Below, one piece after another: positions 17,904 through 26,622 of a stretch of 64,000 bases of DNA; positions within the stretch are counted from its first letter, which is position 1, and the number at the start of each line of letters is the position of its first letter. The DNA lies in NCBI GenBank assembly GCA_028873595.1, contig JAPPOV010000009.1, positions 23,501 to 87,500 on the forward strand, read 5' to 3'. This stretch comes from Gemmatimonadota bacterium (lineage in GTDB: Bacteria > Gemmatimonadota > Gemmatimonadetes > Longimicrobiales > Gaopeijiaceae). A program made the position numbers and the translations under genes. The notes below the pieces were generated by a model. That model saw nothing but the letters and a program-made list of their open reading frames with translations, was not told the DNA's origin and searched no databases.

Positions 17904-18917
17904 TCACGACCACGTCTCCGGTTTCGGATCCCGCCTCATCAGTTTTTGAAGGGCCTCGACCGGACTGCGACCCTCCTCCACAATCGAACAGACCTCCTCC
18001 ACGATCGGCATCTCCACGTCGTGACGGTGCGCCAGTTCGCGCACGGCTGGAGCGGTCTTCACGCCCTCTGCCACCGCCTTCATGTCCAACAGGATGGCAT
18101 CCAGTGACTCCCCCTGACCCAGCCGGTATCCAACCGTCCGGTTCCGACTGAGGGAACCTGTACATGTCAGTACGAGATCACCCATTCCGGCCAACCCGTA
18201 GAACGTAGCGGGACGGGCTCCCATAGCGAGACCAAGCCGAGCCATCTCGGCCAGTCCGCGCGTCATCAGGGCGGCGGTCGTGTTGTGTGCGTACCCGAGG
18301 CCTGCCGTCATGCCCGCGGCGAGGGCGATCACGTTCTTGAGCGCCCCCCCGAGTTCGACTCCGATGACGTCATTGTTCGTGTACGACCGAAACCATGGCG
18401 TCTGGAACGCATCCTGAACGTGCTCGGCAGCGTCCTGGGAACGACTCGCCACAACGACGGCCGTCGGCGCTCGCTCCGCCACCTCGTGCGCAAAGCTGGG
18501 TCCGGAAAGCACACAGAAGCGTTCCATGAGGCCCGGACCGAGTTCCTCAGCGAGAACCTCGTCCATACGGCGGAGTGAACGAAGCTCAATGCCCTTCGAG
18601 GCGCTCACGACGATCGCATCCGAATCGAGGTGGGGTGCTGCTTCCTGCATCACACTCCGGACCACCTGCGAGGGACTGACGGACACGACGAGTTCAGCTC
18701 CCTCCACCGCTGCCGTCAGATCCGACGTCGCGTGGAGTGACTCAGGTAGCGTCACTCCGTCGAGGTACGGGTTTCGGCGGTGTCGTTGAATCGAGTCCGC
18801 GACCGCGGACTCGTACGACCAGAGACGAACATCGTGCCCGCGCTCGACCAGGACGAGGGCGAGCGCGGTACCCCAGGCACCCGCACCCACGACCGAAGCG
18901 CGTCCCGGATCGCTCAC
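17904..18917 (-). CDS. gpsA: Glycerol-3-phosphate dehydrogenase [NAD(P)+]
   Basis: A 337-residue cytosolic enzyme making sn-glycerol 3-phosphate from dihydroxyacetone phosphate for phospholipid synthesis. Seen: the Rossmann motif VVGAGAWGTALA near the N-terminus, VSASKGIE, SGPSFAHEVA, the catalytic-lysine region ELGGALKNVIALAAGMTAGL, and GMGDLVLTCTGSLSRNRTVG. The GTG start overlaps the plsY stop as GTGA, so plsY and gpsA are coupled and feed consecutive steps. Confidence 0.97.
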   Translation of the reverse strand: MSDPGRASVVGAGAWGTALALVLVERGHDVRLWSYESAVADSIQRHRRNPYLDGVTLPESLHATSDLTAAVEGAELVVSVSPSQVVRSVMQEAAPHLDSDAIVVSASKGIELRSLRRMDEVLAEELGPGLMERFCVLSGPSFAHEVAERAPTAVVVASRSQDAAEHVQDAFQTPWFRSYTNNDVIGVELGGALKNVIALAAGMTAGLGYAHNTTAALMTRGLAEMARLGLAMGARPATFYGLAGMGDLVLTCTGSLSRNRTVGYRLGQGESLDAILLDMKAVAEGVKTAPAVRELAHRHDVEMPIVEEVCSIVEEGRSPVEALQKLMRRDPKPETWS

Positions 18918-19540
18918 GGCGCCTCCTCCGCGGTGACTCCGCTCTCGGCTGCCCGACGGAAACGATTCTCCTCTCCCCGCATCAGGCGACCGATGTTGGA
19001 TCGATGCTTCCAGACGATGAACACTGCGAGGACGGTCGTTAACCAGACCAGAGTGACGCCGCCTTCATGGGGCGTGAATGCGATCAACGGCGGAAGTGCA
19101 GCGGCCACGCTGATGGACGCGAGGGAGACGTAACCGGTCACCCATGTGATCACGAGCCAGATCAGGAAGCCCATACCAACGGCCATGGGAGCGAGAGCCA
19201 GAAACACCCCGGCGCCGGTGGCCATCCCCTTCCCTCCCTTGAACCCGACCCAAGGGCTGCACATGTGGCCCAGGATCGCCGCGACTCCGAACGCGAAACT
19301 CCACGGAAACGCGACCCCTGCGACCGCAGGAAAGAGCGCGGCGGGAGCCCAGCCCTTCGCGATGTCGACCACAACCACCGGCACGGCCGACTTCCAGCCA
19401 AGAACGCGAAGCGCGTTGGTCGCACCAAGGTTCCCCGACCCGTGCTCACGCAGATCGAGACCGTGGACCGCACGACCAACCCAGTAACTCGTCGGGGTGG
19501 CACCGATCAGGTAGGAGAGCGCGAGAAGTACCCAGACCAC
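18914..19540 (-). CDS. plsY: Glycerol-3-phosphate acyltransferase PlsY
   Basis: A 208-residue inner-membrane enzyme using acyl-phosphate to acylate glycerol 3-phosphate, the first step of phosphatidic acid synthesis. Family motifs are present: YLIGATPTSYWVGR with the first helix, DLREHGSGNLGATNALRVLG, GHMCSPWVGFKGGKGMATGAG, and several hydrophobic helices. It is a slightly unusual length at the C-terminus, with an Arg/Glu-rich tail. It sits between der and gpsA, an order also known from Firmicutes. Confidence 0.95.
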   Translation of the reverse strand: MVWVLLALSYLIGATPTSYWVGRAVHGLDLREHGSGNLGATNALRVLGWKSAVPVVVVDIAKGWAPAALFPAVAGVAFPWSFAFGVAAILGHMCSPWVGFKGGKGMATGAGVFLALAPMAVGMGFLIWLVITWVTGYVSLASISVAAALPPLIAFTPHEGGVTLVWLTTVLAVFIVWKHRSNIGRLMRGEENRFRRAAESGVTAEEAP

Positions 19541-19541
19541 G

Positions 19542-20873
19542 CTAGTCGCCGTCCTTGCCGCTGCGGATTCGAAGCCGGATCGGTGTCCCCATGAACGACC
19601 ACGCGTTCCGGAACCCGTTGTGGATATAGCGAATGTAGTGGTCCGGGATGGCCTTCGGGAAGTTGGCGAAGAGGGCGAACACAGGCGGCCTCACGGACAC
19701 CTGCGTGCCGTACTTGATCTTCACCGCACGACCACGGTGATGAGGCGGCGGCTGGCGGCGTACCAGGGTTTCGAGGACCTCGTTCACCTCGTGGGTATCG
19801 ATCCGACGTGATCGTTCGTCATTCACCGCGAGAATCGTGTCGAGGCATTTGCGGACACGCTGACCCGTCAGGGCAGAGGTGAAGATGATCGGCACCCACT
19901 GCAGAAACGGGTACCGCTCCCGAACCCTTTTCTCCCAGCCGGGGGCGGTCATCGTATCCTTTTCCACGAGATCCCACTTGTTCGCGATCAGGATCAGCGC
20001 ACGACCGGCCTCCCACGCCTTCTCGGCGATCCGGATGTCTTGTGCGTGAAGATCGTCCTCACTCGCGTCGACAAGCAGCACACAGACATGGGACGCGAAG
20101 ATCACACGGTCCGTCCGCAGGGCGCTGTAATACTCGATGCTGTCCTTTACGCGGGTGGCGCGGCGGAGCCCGGCGGTGTCCACGAAGACGAGGCTGCGCC
20201 CGTGATAGCGGAATTCGCTGTCGATCGGATCTCGCGTCGTCCCCGCAATCTCCGAAACAACCGTTCGATCCTCACCGACCAGTCGATTCACGAAGCTGGA
20301 TTTGCCCACATTGGGCTTGCCGACAACCGCCACCCGGATCGTGTCCTCCGCTGGCTCCAGGTCAGCGGCATCCGGCAATTCATTCAGAAGAAGATCGAGC
20401 AGATCTCCGGAACCCTTTCCCGACAGGGCACTTACGGGCACCGGCTCCCCTATCCCCAGCGACCAGAACTCGAGATGGCTCTGATCGTGTGGAAGGTTGT
20501 CGACCTTGTTCACGACCAGCATGACGGGCTTCGAAGCTTTCCGAAGCACTTCGGCCAGGCGTTCGTCGAGCGGGTGAACGCCAGCTTTCCCGTCCACGAG
20601 AAACACGATCACGTCCGCCTGTTCGACGGCAATCATTGCCTGGTCACGGATCGCCACATCCATGCCTTCGTCCGAACCCTCCACCACGCCACCGGTATCG
20701 ACGATCCGAAAAGCGCGTCCCGCCCAGTCCGCGTGTGCGAAGTTGCGGTCTCGTGTGACACCGGGCTGATCGTCGACGATTGCGACCCGACGCCCGATCA
20801 CTCGATTGAAGAATGTGGACTTGCCCACATTCGGCCGGCCGACGACCGCTACGACAGGAATGTGGTCGCTCAT
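19542..20873 (-). CDS. der: Ribosome biogenesis GTPase Der (EngA)
   Basis: A 443-residue protein with two tandem GTPase domains and a KH-like C-terminal domain, required for 50S assembly. The first P loop is GRPNVGKST near residue 10, the second GKPNVGKSS near ~185; each has DTxG and NKxD motifs. ATG 20873 (MSDHIPVVAVVG) is the start; a longer frame upstream is rejected because this ATG overlaps the DUF512 stop as ATGA and homology begins here. Confidence 0.97.
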   Translation of the reverse strand: MSDHIPVVAVVGRPNVGKSTFFNRVIGRRVAIVDDQPGVTRDRNFAHADWAGRAFRIVDTGGVVEGSDEGMDVAIRDQAMIAVEQADVIVFLVDGKAGVHPLDERLAEVLRKASKPVMLVVNKVDNLPHDQSHLEFWSLGIGEPVPVSALSGKGSGDLLDLLLNELPDAADLEPAEDTIRVAVVGKPNVGKSSFVNRLVGEDRTVVSEIAGTTRDPIDSEFRYHGRSLVFVDTAGLRRATRVKDSIEYYSALRTDRVIFASHVCVLLVDASEDDLHAQDIRIAEKAWEAGRALILIANKWDLVEKDTMTAPGWEKRVRERYPFLQWVPIIFTSALTGQRVRKCLDTILAVNDERSRRIDTHEVNEVLETLVRRQPPPHHRGRAVKIKYGTQVSVRPPVFALFANFPKAIPDHYIRYIHNGFRNAWSFMGTPIRLRIRSGKDGD

Positions 20874-22183
20874 GCCGGTTTTGCCCTGAGGGCCTCCGTA
20901 ATCTCGTACCCGGTCAGGACACACGCTCCGCCCACCCTGCTCCGAAAGTCGGCGAGCGCGACATTGTCGATGAACACGTCGTCGGCATTGAGCGCCTCCG
21001 CGGGAAGAACGATCACGTCTTGCTCCGTACAGGGCCCCAGGGCGGCCAGGATATCCTCCCCTCCTAGCAGGCCCGCGATGGTCACTGTCTCGCCGAAATA
21101 ATGGTTGACGGCGTGGACGACCTCGACCTGCGCACCCGTGACGTCGTGAAGCGCGGGAGCGAGATCCCTGATGAACGGCGCCATCGAGCCCCCCGTGACG
21201 AGGCGTATCCGTGCATCGTCGTACCTCGGGGTATCACGTACACCGTTCTTGAAACCGTCCACGAAACGACGAACGGCGCCCACACCGTTCTCGTACAATG
21301 CGCCATCGTCGTAGTACCGAGCGTCAGGAATCTCGCGACCCGCAATCAGATACATCTCATCCGCTGCGTAGCACCATCCCAACGCTCGCTCGTCGAGTGC
21401 CCTCGCGCGCGCCGCATCGACTCGATCGATCGCCTCATCCGCCTCATGCGCCTCGAGCTGCCGCACCGGCCGGTTGAGATTGTACCGGGTCAGACCCACG
21501 GGAACGACGGAAAGCGACCGAATCGATGACCCCAAACTCCAGAGATCCTCGATCGTCCGGTCGAGGTGGACGCCGTCGTTCCACTCTGGGCAAAGCACGA
21601 TCTGCGTGTGCACCTCGAGCCCACCATCGATCAGAGATCGTAGTTGATCCATGATCAAACCCGCGCGCTCATTGACCAGGAGCCGCCTCCGCACATCGGG
21701 TTCCGTGGCGTGCACGCTGACGTACAGGGGCGAGATCCGCTGGTCGACGAGTCGCTGGAGACCCTTGGGGCCCAGGTTCGTGAGGGTGACGTAGCTGCCA
21801 TAGGTGAACGAGAGACGGAAATCGTCGTCTCGAAGCCAGAGCGTCTGTCGGGCCCCTTCCGGATTTCCATCGATGAAGCAGAACACACACTTGTTCGCGC
21901 ACTCTCGAATCGTATCCGGCGCGGGCACAATACCGACAACTTCACCCGGCTCGCGCTCAATCTCGTAGATGGTCGTCTCGCCACCCGGCGACAACGTTTC
22001 GATTTCGAGATCGGTATCGCTCAGCATGAACGTGAGATCGATCCCGTCACGGACACGTTCACCGTTGATACGCACGACGCGCGAGCCGATCTCAAGCGAG
22101 AGCTCGTCGGCGATGCTCCCGGACTCGATTTCAGCGATACGGACCACGGCAACGACGGCGAGCGGAGGGGGGGTGACGCACAT
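20870..22183 (-). CDS. DUF512 protein: PDZ-like plus radical-SAM-like Fe-S oxidoreductase
   Basis: A 437-residue protein. The N-terminal ~60 residues resemble a PDZ domain (AEIESGSIADELSLEIGSRV). Next is a cysteine cluster CANKCVFCFIDG, the CxxxCxFC pattern of the family's radical-SAM-like part, then a TIM-barrel-like region (SVHATEPDVRRRLL, HTQIVLCPEWNDG). The C-terminal DUF512 domain includes GCACV-type and PAEALN segments. The biochemical function is unknown. The ATGA overlap with der suggests a shared role, and the same adjacency is known in Clostridia. It is the first gene of a nine-gene minus-strand operon. Confidence 0.9.
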   Translation of the reverse strand: MCVTPPPLAVVAVVRIAEIESGSIADELSLEIGSRVVRINGERVRDGIDLTFMLSDTDLEIETLSPGGETTIYEIEREPGEVVGIVPAPDTIRECANKCVFCFIDGNPEGARQTLWLRDDDFRLSFTYGSYVTLTNLGPKGLQRLVDQRISPLYVSVHATEPDVRRRLLVNERAGLIMDQLRSLIDGGLEVHTQIVLCPEWNDGVHLDRTIEDLWSLGSSIRSLSVVPVGLTRYNLNRPVRQLEAHEADEAIDRVDAARARALDERALGWCYAADEMYLIAGREIPDARYYDDGALYENGVGAVRRFVDGFKNGVRDTPRYDDARIRLVTGGSMAPFIRDLAPALHDVTGAQVEVVHAVNHYFGETVTIAGLLGGEDILAALGPCTEQDVIVLPAEALNADDVFIDNVALADFRSRVGGACVLTGYEITEALRAKPA

Positions 22184-22406
22184 GCAATACGCCGTGCATC
22201 GTCAGCCTGGAAAGCTAATAGTCGCGCGGGGGAGCAACAATTTGGTACTCTGGGGCACGTGGTCGCCCACCGACGCCGTCAGTCTTGACCGCACCAACCC
22301 CGGCTCGACAGCTTCGTCCACGCAGCATCGCCGCGGTATGTCTTACCGGAACCGGAGGTCGCATGAGGTCGGATCGGGCCGTGAAGGTGTCGGGTACACG
22401 GCAGAG

Positions 22407-23786
22407 ATGAGGAATAGACGATGGATCGCGGCAGCGACGGCTCTGGCGCTCGCCGCGGTGGGGTGTGAGCAGGCGGAACAGATCCACGACCGGTTCCGTG
22501 ACCTCACACCGTACGAGGCCTATCAGGACGGACTGACCAACGCCGGTCTCTCGGAGACCGCCCTCGCCAGGGATTGGCTGATCGCTGGGCAGACCGCGGT
22601 GGACGCCGCTGCGCCCGTGTCCCTGCCCTTCGAGGAAGAAGGCTTCATCACTCCTGAAGAGCCGCGGGCCATGGCATATCGGGTGGAGATCGCACGGGGG
22701 CAGAAGCTCACCGCCGAAGTCAGCCTGGACACGGACGACGGCACACGTGTCTTCGTCGACCTGTTCCGTGTGCCGGCATCGCCGGATGATCCACCCCGGC
22801 CCGTCATCTCGACGGATTCGGTTCCGGGCACGTTCGTGCACGAGCCCTGGCGGGCCGGTGAGTACATCCTCCGCCTTCAGCCGGAGCTCCTTCGCGGCGG
22901 CCAGTACCGCGTGACCCTACGCCTGGACGCACAGCTGGCGTTCCCCGTCGAGGGTCGTGACATGCGTGCGGCCTTGAGTCTGTGGGGTGTCGATCGGGAT
23001 GGTGGTCGCCGATCTCACGAGGGCGTGGACATCTTCGCCAAGCGTGGGACGCCGGTGCTCGCGACATCCGCAGGGGTGATCAACCGGGTCGACGTCACGA
23101 ACCTTGGTGGCAAGGTCGTCTGGCTACGCGACCCGGTGCGGAACGCAAATATCTACTTCGCGCATCTCGACAGTCAGTACGTCCAGAACGGCGACCGAGT
23201 GCAGCCCGGCGATACCATCGGGTTCGTCGGCAATACCGGAAACGCGCGCACGACACCGCCACACCTCCACTTCGGCGTATACCGGCGTGGGGAGGGGGCC
23301 GTGGATCCCGCGCCATTCATTCGGCGACCCGTAGGAGAACTCCCCTCGCTGACCGTGGACCTGAGTCGGCTCGGGTCGACCGTGCGCCTCAGTAGCGACG
23401 GCATCCTTCTGCGCGCGGCTCCGGGGACCAACACACCCGTGATCCGAGAGATGTCGGAGCACACGCCGCTTCGCGTTCTCGGTGGTTCCGGTGACTTCTA
23501 CCGTGTGCGCCTGCCTGACGGTATCCAGGGCTACGTTGCGGCACGCCTGACCGAAGATGCGACCGCACCGGTCGGCCAGCAGGCCATCGCCTCGCAGCAG
23601 ACGGTGCTGGCGGCACCGATGAGCGCGGCGCCCGTCGTCTCACGCCTCGAGCAGGGCGCCGAGGTCCCGGTCCTCGGCCGCTTCGATGGAGATGGATACG
23701 TCTACGTGGTGAGTCCGAACGGTGGTTCAGGGTGGGTACAGAACGCTCAGCCGCAAGGTGAGGAACAGAACCAGGACGGTCCCTGA
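22407..23786 (+). CDS. M23-family peptidase lipoprotein with SH3-like domains
   Basis: A 459-residue protein with a signal peptide and lipobox LAAVGC (Cys20). After a ~165-residue N-terminal region comes an M23 (LytM) domain with all zinc ligands: H204 and D208 in SHEGVDI, and H286/H288 in HLHFG. It is therefore a likely active peptidoglycan endopeptidase. The C-terminus holds two SH3-like segments (DGILLRAAPGTNTPVIREM and a later VVSRLEQGAEVPVLGRF) that probably bind cell wall. ATG 22407 fits the signal peptide; the much longer open frame upstream is an antisense shadow of DUF512. Confidence 0.9.
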   Translation: MRNRRWIAAATALALAAVGCEQAEQIHDRFRDLTPYEAYQDGLTNAGLSETALARDWLIAGQTAVDAAAPVSLPFEEEGFITPEEPRAMAYRVEIARGQKLTAEVSLDTDDGTRVFVDLFRVPASPDDPPRPVISTDSVPGTFVHEPWRAGEYILRLQPELLRGGQYRVTLRLDAQLAFPVEGRDMRAALSLWGVDRDGGRRSHEGVDIFAKRGTPVLATSAGVINRVDVTNLGGKVVWLRDPVRNANIYFAHLDSQYVQNGDRVQPGDTIGFVGNTGNARTTPPHLHFGVYRRGEGAVDPAPFIRRPVGELPSLTVDLSRLGSTVRLSSDGILLRAAPGTNTPVIREMSEHTPLRVLGGSGDFYRVRLPDGIQGYVAARLTEDATAPVGQQAIASQQTVLAAPMSAAPVVSRLEQGAEVPVLGRFDGDGYVYVVSPNGGSGWVQNAQPQGEEQNQDGP

Positions 23787-23797
23787 AACGCCTCAGG

Positions 23798-24202
23798 TTA
23801 TCTGAGCTTTCGGTTGATCCAGAACTGAAGTGCCAGCCAGGCGACCAGAGATGCGGTGAACAGCCAGAGACCCATCGTGACCGGGGTCACGATCACGAGT
23901 ACGCCCTCCCACATGACCGCGAGCATCGCCTCAAGCTCGGTACGCTCCGCTCCCGTCGCCGCCCGCGCGCCCACGGCCACGCGACCGAAACCGATGACGG
24001 TTCCGAGCAGGCCCACAACCCCACCGAGCACACCCCACGCCAGGACGGTGTGATGGGGTGCCCCCGATGCAGGCAGTTCCTCTTCGAGTTGAGCGACCAG
24101 GAGTGTAGCCCGGGCAATCGTCACAAGGAGGCACGCGCCCACTGCGGCAAGGGGATAGATCCACGGACCCAGCAAGTCGAGCATACGCATCGCGGCGTCC
24201 AC
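23798..24202 (-). CDS. Small MotA/TolQ/ExbB-like membrane protein
   Basis: A 134-residue protein with three hydrophobic helices: residues ~12-34, ~50-75 (GVLGGVVGLLGTVIGFGRVA, typical of the TolQ/MotA proton channel helix) and ~92-128. It is shorter than ExbB or TolQ, and no ExbD/TolR or MotB partner is adjacent, so a proton-channel role is inference only. The GTG start at 24202 lies three bases after the upstream small ORF; ATGs at 24190 and 24184 are alternatives. Confidence 0.7.
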   Translation of the reverse strand: MDAAMRMLDLLGPWIYPLAAVGACLLVTIARATLLVAQLEEELPASGAPHHTVLAWGVLGGVVGLLGTVIGFGRVAVGARAATGAERTELEAMLAVMWEGVLVIVTPVTMGLWLFTASLVAWLALQFWINRKLR

Positions 24203-24205
24203 TTC

Positions 24206-24388
24206 TCAGCTCCCCAAGACGGCGGGCATGGTCGAACCCGGCATCATCGGGCAACGCCGGCGCAGAGCTTCGTGTTCGACGACGACCGTCCCTATACGTA
24301 CAGGTGCCGTGGCACCCGCCTCGCTGGCTACGGACGGACCAGTGAGAGGGACGGGCGCCGCACAGGTCATTCGGTCACGCACGCTCAT
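24206..24388 (-). CDS. Hypothetical 60-residue protein
   Basis: A small ORF whose ATG at 24388 is preceded by a strong Shine-Dalgarno (GGAGG with a six-base spacer). It ends three bases before the MotA/TolQ-like gene, so the two look co-translated. The sequence has no membrane helix, signal or recognised motif. The support is the ribosome binding site and spacing, not homology. Confidence 0.45.
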   Translation of the reverse strand: MSVRDRMTCAAPVPLTGPSVASEAGATAPVRIGTVVVEHEALRRRCPMMPGSTMPAVLGS

Positions 24389-24603
24389 TGCTGTCCTCCG
24401 GGTCGGAAGTTATGCCCATGATGAACGAAGTGAGCCCCATTGGGCCAGCGCCGTTCATCGACTTGCTGGATGGCCGGGAACGCCGTCACGCGTCCTGCCC
24501 TGCAGTGACGACTCAACGAACCGAGAACCCTCGGGGCTACCCGAGCGCTTCAACCTGCCCGACATCGGACGGCTGATCCCCACCGGTAGAATCCGGCGCG
24601 ACA

Positions 24604-26424
24604 TCACATGGCGGACGCTCCAGTAAGCCCGATCAGGGTATCCCCGGGCCTGGGCTCGAGGGTCCCACCGACGGCGCTGACGACGACGTCCCCCGTCGGG
24701 CGCATCACGATCAGAGGAACCGCGCCCTCTCCATGCTCGCTGAGCCAATCGTCCAGACCGAACTGATCTGTCAGGGGTGTGGACGTGAACTGTGCACCTG
24801 CACCAAATCGGCGCTGCAGCTCCTGGTATGTCAGGTCTGCACTGCCCAACACACGCGCTCGAAGTTCGGAAGAGAGTTCCGACGATCCTTCGCTGGCAGC
24901 CCGTGATGGTGAAAGCTGGTAGAGATTCTGTCGGCCGAAGAGATGCACGTAGTGCCGCGCGGACAAGGCGTTCACTTCGTCGTTGGCCGTCAGTGCCAGG
25001 AGCTTTCCGATACCAGGAAGTTCGAGTTCCTCGTCCGCCTGGTCGCTCAGTACACTTCCATGATACACGGGGAGGCCTTCTTTCCGCGCGGCACCGACGA
25101 GGCCCACGTTCGTGTCGACGACGAGGACCGGGAGATCCGCCAGCTGAAGCGCACGAGCGAGCCCACGCGCGAACGGGTGGGCCCCGATGATCACAAAGCC
25201 ATTCGGGTTCCGCTCGGCGAGGCCGAGACGGAGCGCCAACGGGCGGCCGATCAGACCGTACACCGCCACCGACCCCGCAATGATCAGAAACATGATCGGG
25301 ACGAGCTCTTCGGCGCCCGCGAACCCCTCCTCCTCCAGACGCAAGGCAAACACGGCAGTGACCGCAGCGGCGACCACACCGCGGGGTGCCATGGCCGAGA
25401 CGAAGATTCGGTCCCTTCGAGATAACCGTCCATCGAGTGTGCAGAGCGCGACAGTCACCGGGCGAACCACCAGGACCAGCAACGCGAGGAAAAGAGCAAA
25501 GCGTGGCCCGAGAATGGCCTGGAGATCACTCCATTCGACGCGTGCAGCCAGAACGATGAAGAGCGCCGAGATGATGAGAACCTGGAGGTTCTCCTTGAAC
25601 TCGGTGATGTGACTTATGTCGACGCGATGCTGGTTGGCCAGAACCACGCCCATCACGGTCACAGCGAGGAGTCCGGATTCGTGCTGGAAGGCGTTCGAGA
25701 GTCCGTACCCGAGCAGGGTCAACGCGAGGGCTGCAGCCGAATGCAGGTGGTCCGGGATCCAATACCGCTCCAAACAAACCACGAGAACGGCGGCAGGCAG
25801 CACGCCGAAGAGTGAGCCGAAGACGAGTGTCTTGCCAATGCCGACGAACGCCGCCGCGACGGCCCCGTCCACGAGGGCCTCGAAGACCAGGACCGCGAGC
25901 ACCGCCCCGATCGGATCGATCAGGATGCCTTCCCATTTGAGGACCGCGCCTCCAGCTCCGGTCGGCCTGATCTGCCTCAGGAGGGGGAGGACCACGGTCG
26001 GTCCGGTCACAGTCAGGATCGACCCGAGCAGGATCGCCAGAGGCCACGAGAGTCCGAGAACGAAATGCGCCCCGACTGCCGAAAGGGCCCAGGTAATCGC
26101 GGCACCTACCGTGACGAGCCGACCCACAACTCGTAACTGATCTCCGAGTTCCGGGAGGTGGAGCGTCAGGGCGCCTTCGAAGAGCAGGATCGCAACCGCG
26201 ATCGCGACGAGTGGGAGCAGCAGATCCCCGAACATCTCGTCCGTTGGGACCAGTCCGATACCGTCCGGGCCGGCTGCCATCCCGAAGAGCAGCAGCAACA
26301 AGATGGCGGGGAGTCTGAGTCGCCAACCCAACCACTGGGCGGCTCCACCGAGTGCAGCGACGGAGACGAGCCCGACAACGAAGGTGTCATTCACGCGAAG
26401 AGAGTCTCGGTCCGAGGCATCCAA
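24604..26424 (-). CDS. Cation/proton antiporter (CPA1/NhaP-type) with TrkA-like cytosolic domain
   Basis: A 606-residue inner-membrane protein. Residues ~15-400 contain about twelve hydrophobic helices with family motifs: LLLLLFGMAAGPDGIG, FEGALTLHL, SILTVTGPTVVLPLL, and the ion-binding WEGILIDPIGAVLA, where the Asp replaces the ND or DD centre of relatives. From ~405 a Rossmann-like RCK/TrkA-N domain begins (GFVIIGAHPFARGLARAL, VLVVDTN), with a TrkA-C-like end (RPGDTLIGLTG). It probably exchanges Na+ or K+ for H+, gated by a nucleotide-binding domain. It is flanked by its own intergenic regions on both sides. Confidence 0.9.
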   Translation of the reverse strand: MDASDRDSLRVNDTFVVGLVSVAALGGAAQWLGWRLRLPAILLLLLFGMAAGPDGIGLVPTDEMFGDLLLPLVAIAVAILLFEGALTLHLPELGDQLRVVGRLVTVGAAITWALSAVGAHFVLGLSWPLAILLGSILTVTGPTVVLPLLRQIRPTGAGGAVLKWEGILIDPIGAVLAVLVFEALVDGAVAAAFVGIGKTLVFGSLFGVLPAAVLVVCLERYWIPDHLHSAAALALTLLGYGLSNAFQHESGLLAVTVMGVVLANQHRVDISHITEFKENLQVLIISALFIVLAARVEWSDLQAILGPRFALFLALLVLVVRPVTVALCTLDGRLSRRDRIFVSAMAPRGVVAAAVTAVFALRLEEEGFAGAEELVPIMFLIIAGSVAVYGLIGRPLALRLGLAERNPNGFVIIGAHPFARGLARALQLADLPVLVVDTNVGLVGAARKEGLPVYHGSVLSDQADEELELPGIGKLLALTANDEVNALSARHYVHLFGRQNLYQLSPSRAASEGSSELSSELRARVLGSADLTYQELQRRFGAGAQFTSTPLTDQFGLDDWLSEHGEGAVPLIVMRPTGDVVVSAVGGTLEPRPGDTLIGLTGASAM

Positions 26425-26570
26425 CAGACGCGCAGCGCGCGTGACCGCTCGAATGTAACACTGCGAGCCAGAGAGGATCTTCCGTTTCGATCATCCTGGA
26501 TCCCGGGACGCACATCAAGAGACGGATGTGTCGGCAGGAGGCGCCCCGTGCACAGACAGGGTAAACGACG

Positions 26571-26599
26571 CCCCAGCCAGACACCTGGTCCGGCTGGGG
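26571..26599 (-). terminator. Hairpin terminator after TPR gene
   Basis: An eight-base perfect stem CCCCAGCC/GGCTGGGG with a thirteen-base loop lies 24 bases beyond the stop of the minus-strand TPR gene. On the minus strand it is followed by a modest T-containing run. Confidence 0.6.
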
Positions 26600-26622
26600 T
26601 TTCGTACCTTGTGGCTCGACCG

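Noticed and set aside
21969..22406. N-terminal extension of the M23 peptidase
   Set aside because: It runs antisense through DUF512, lacks a signal peptide, and the lipoprotein signal begins at ATG 22407.
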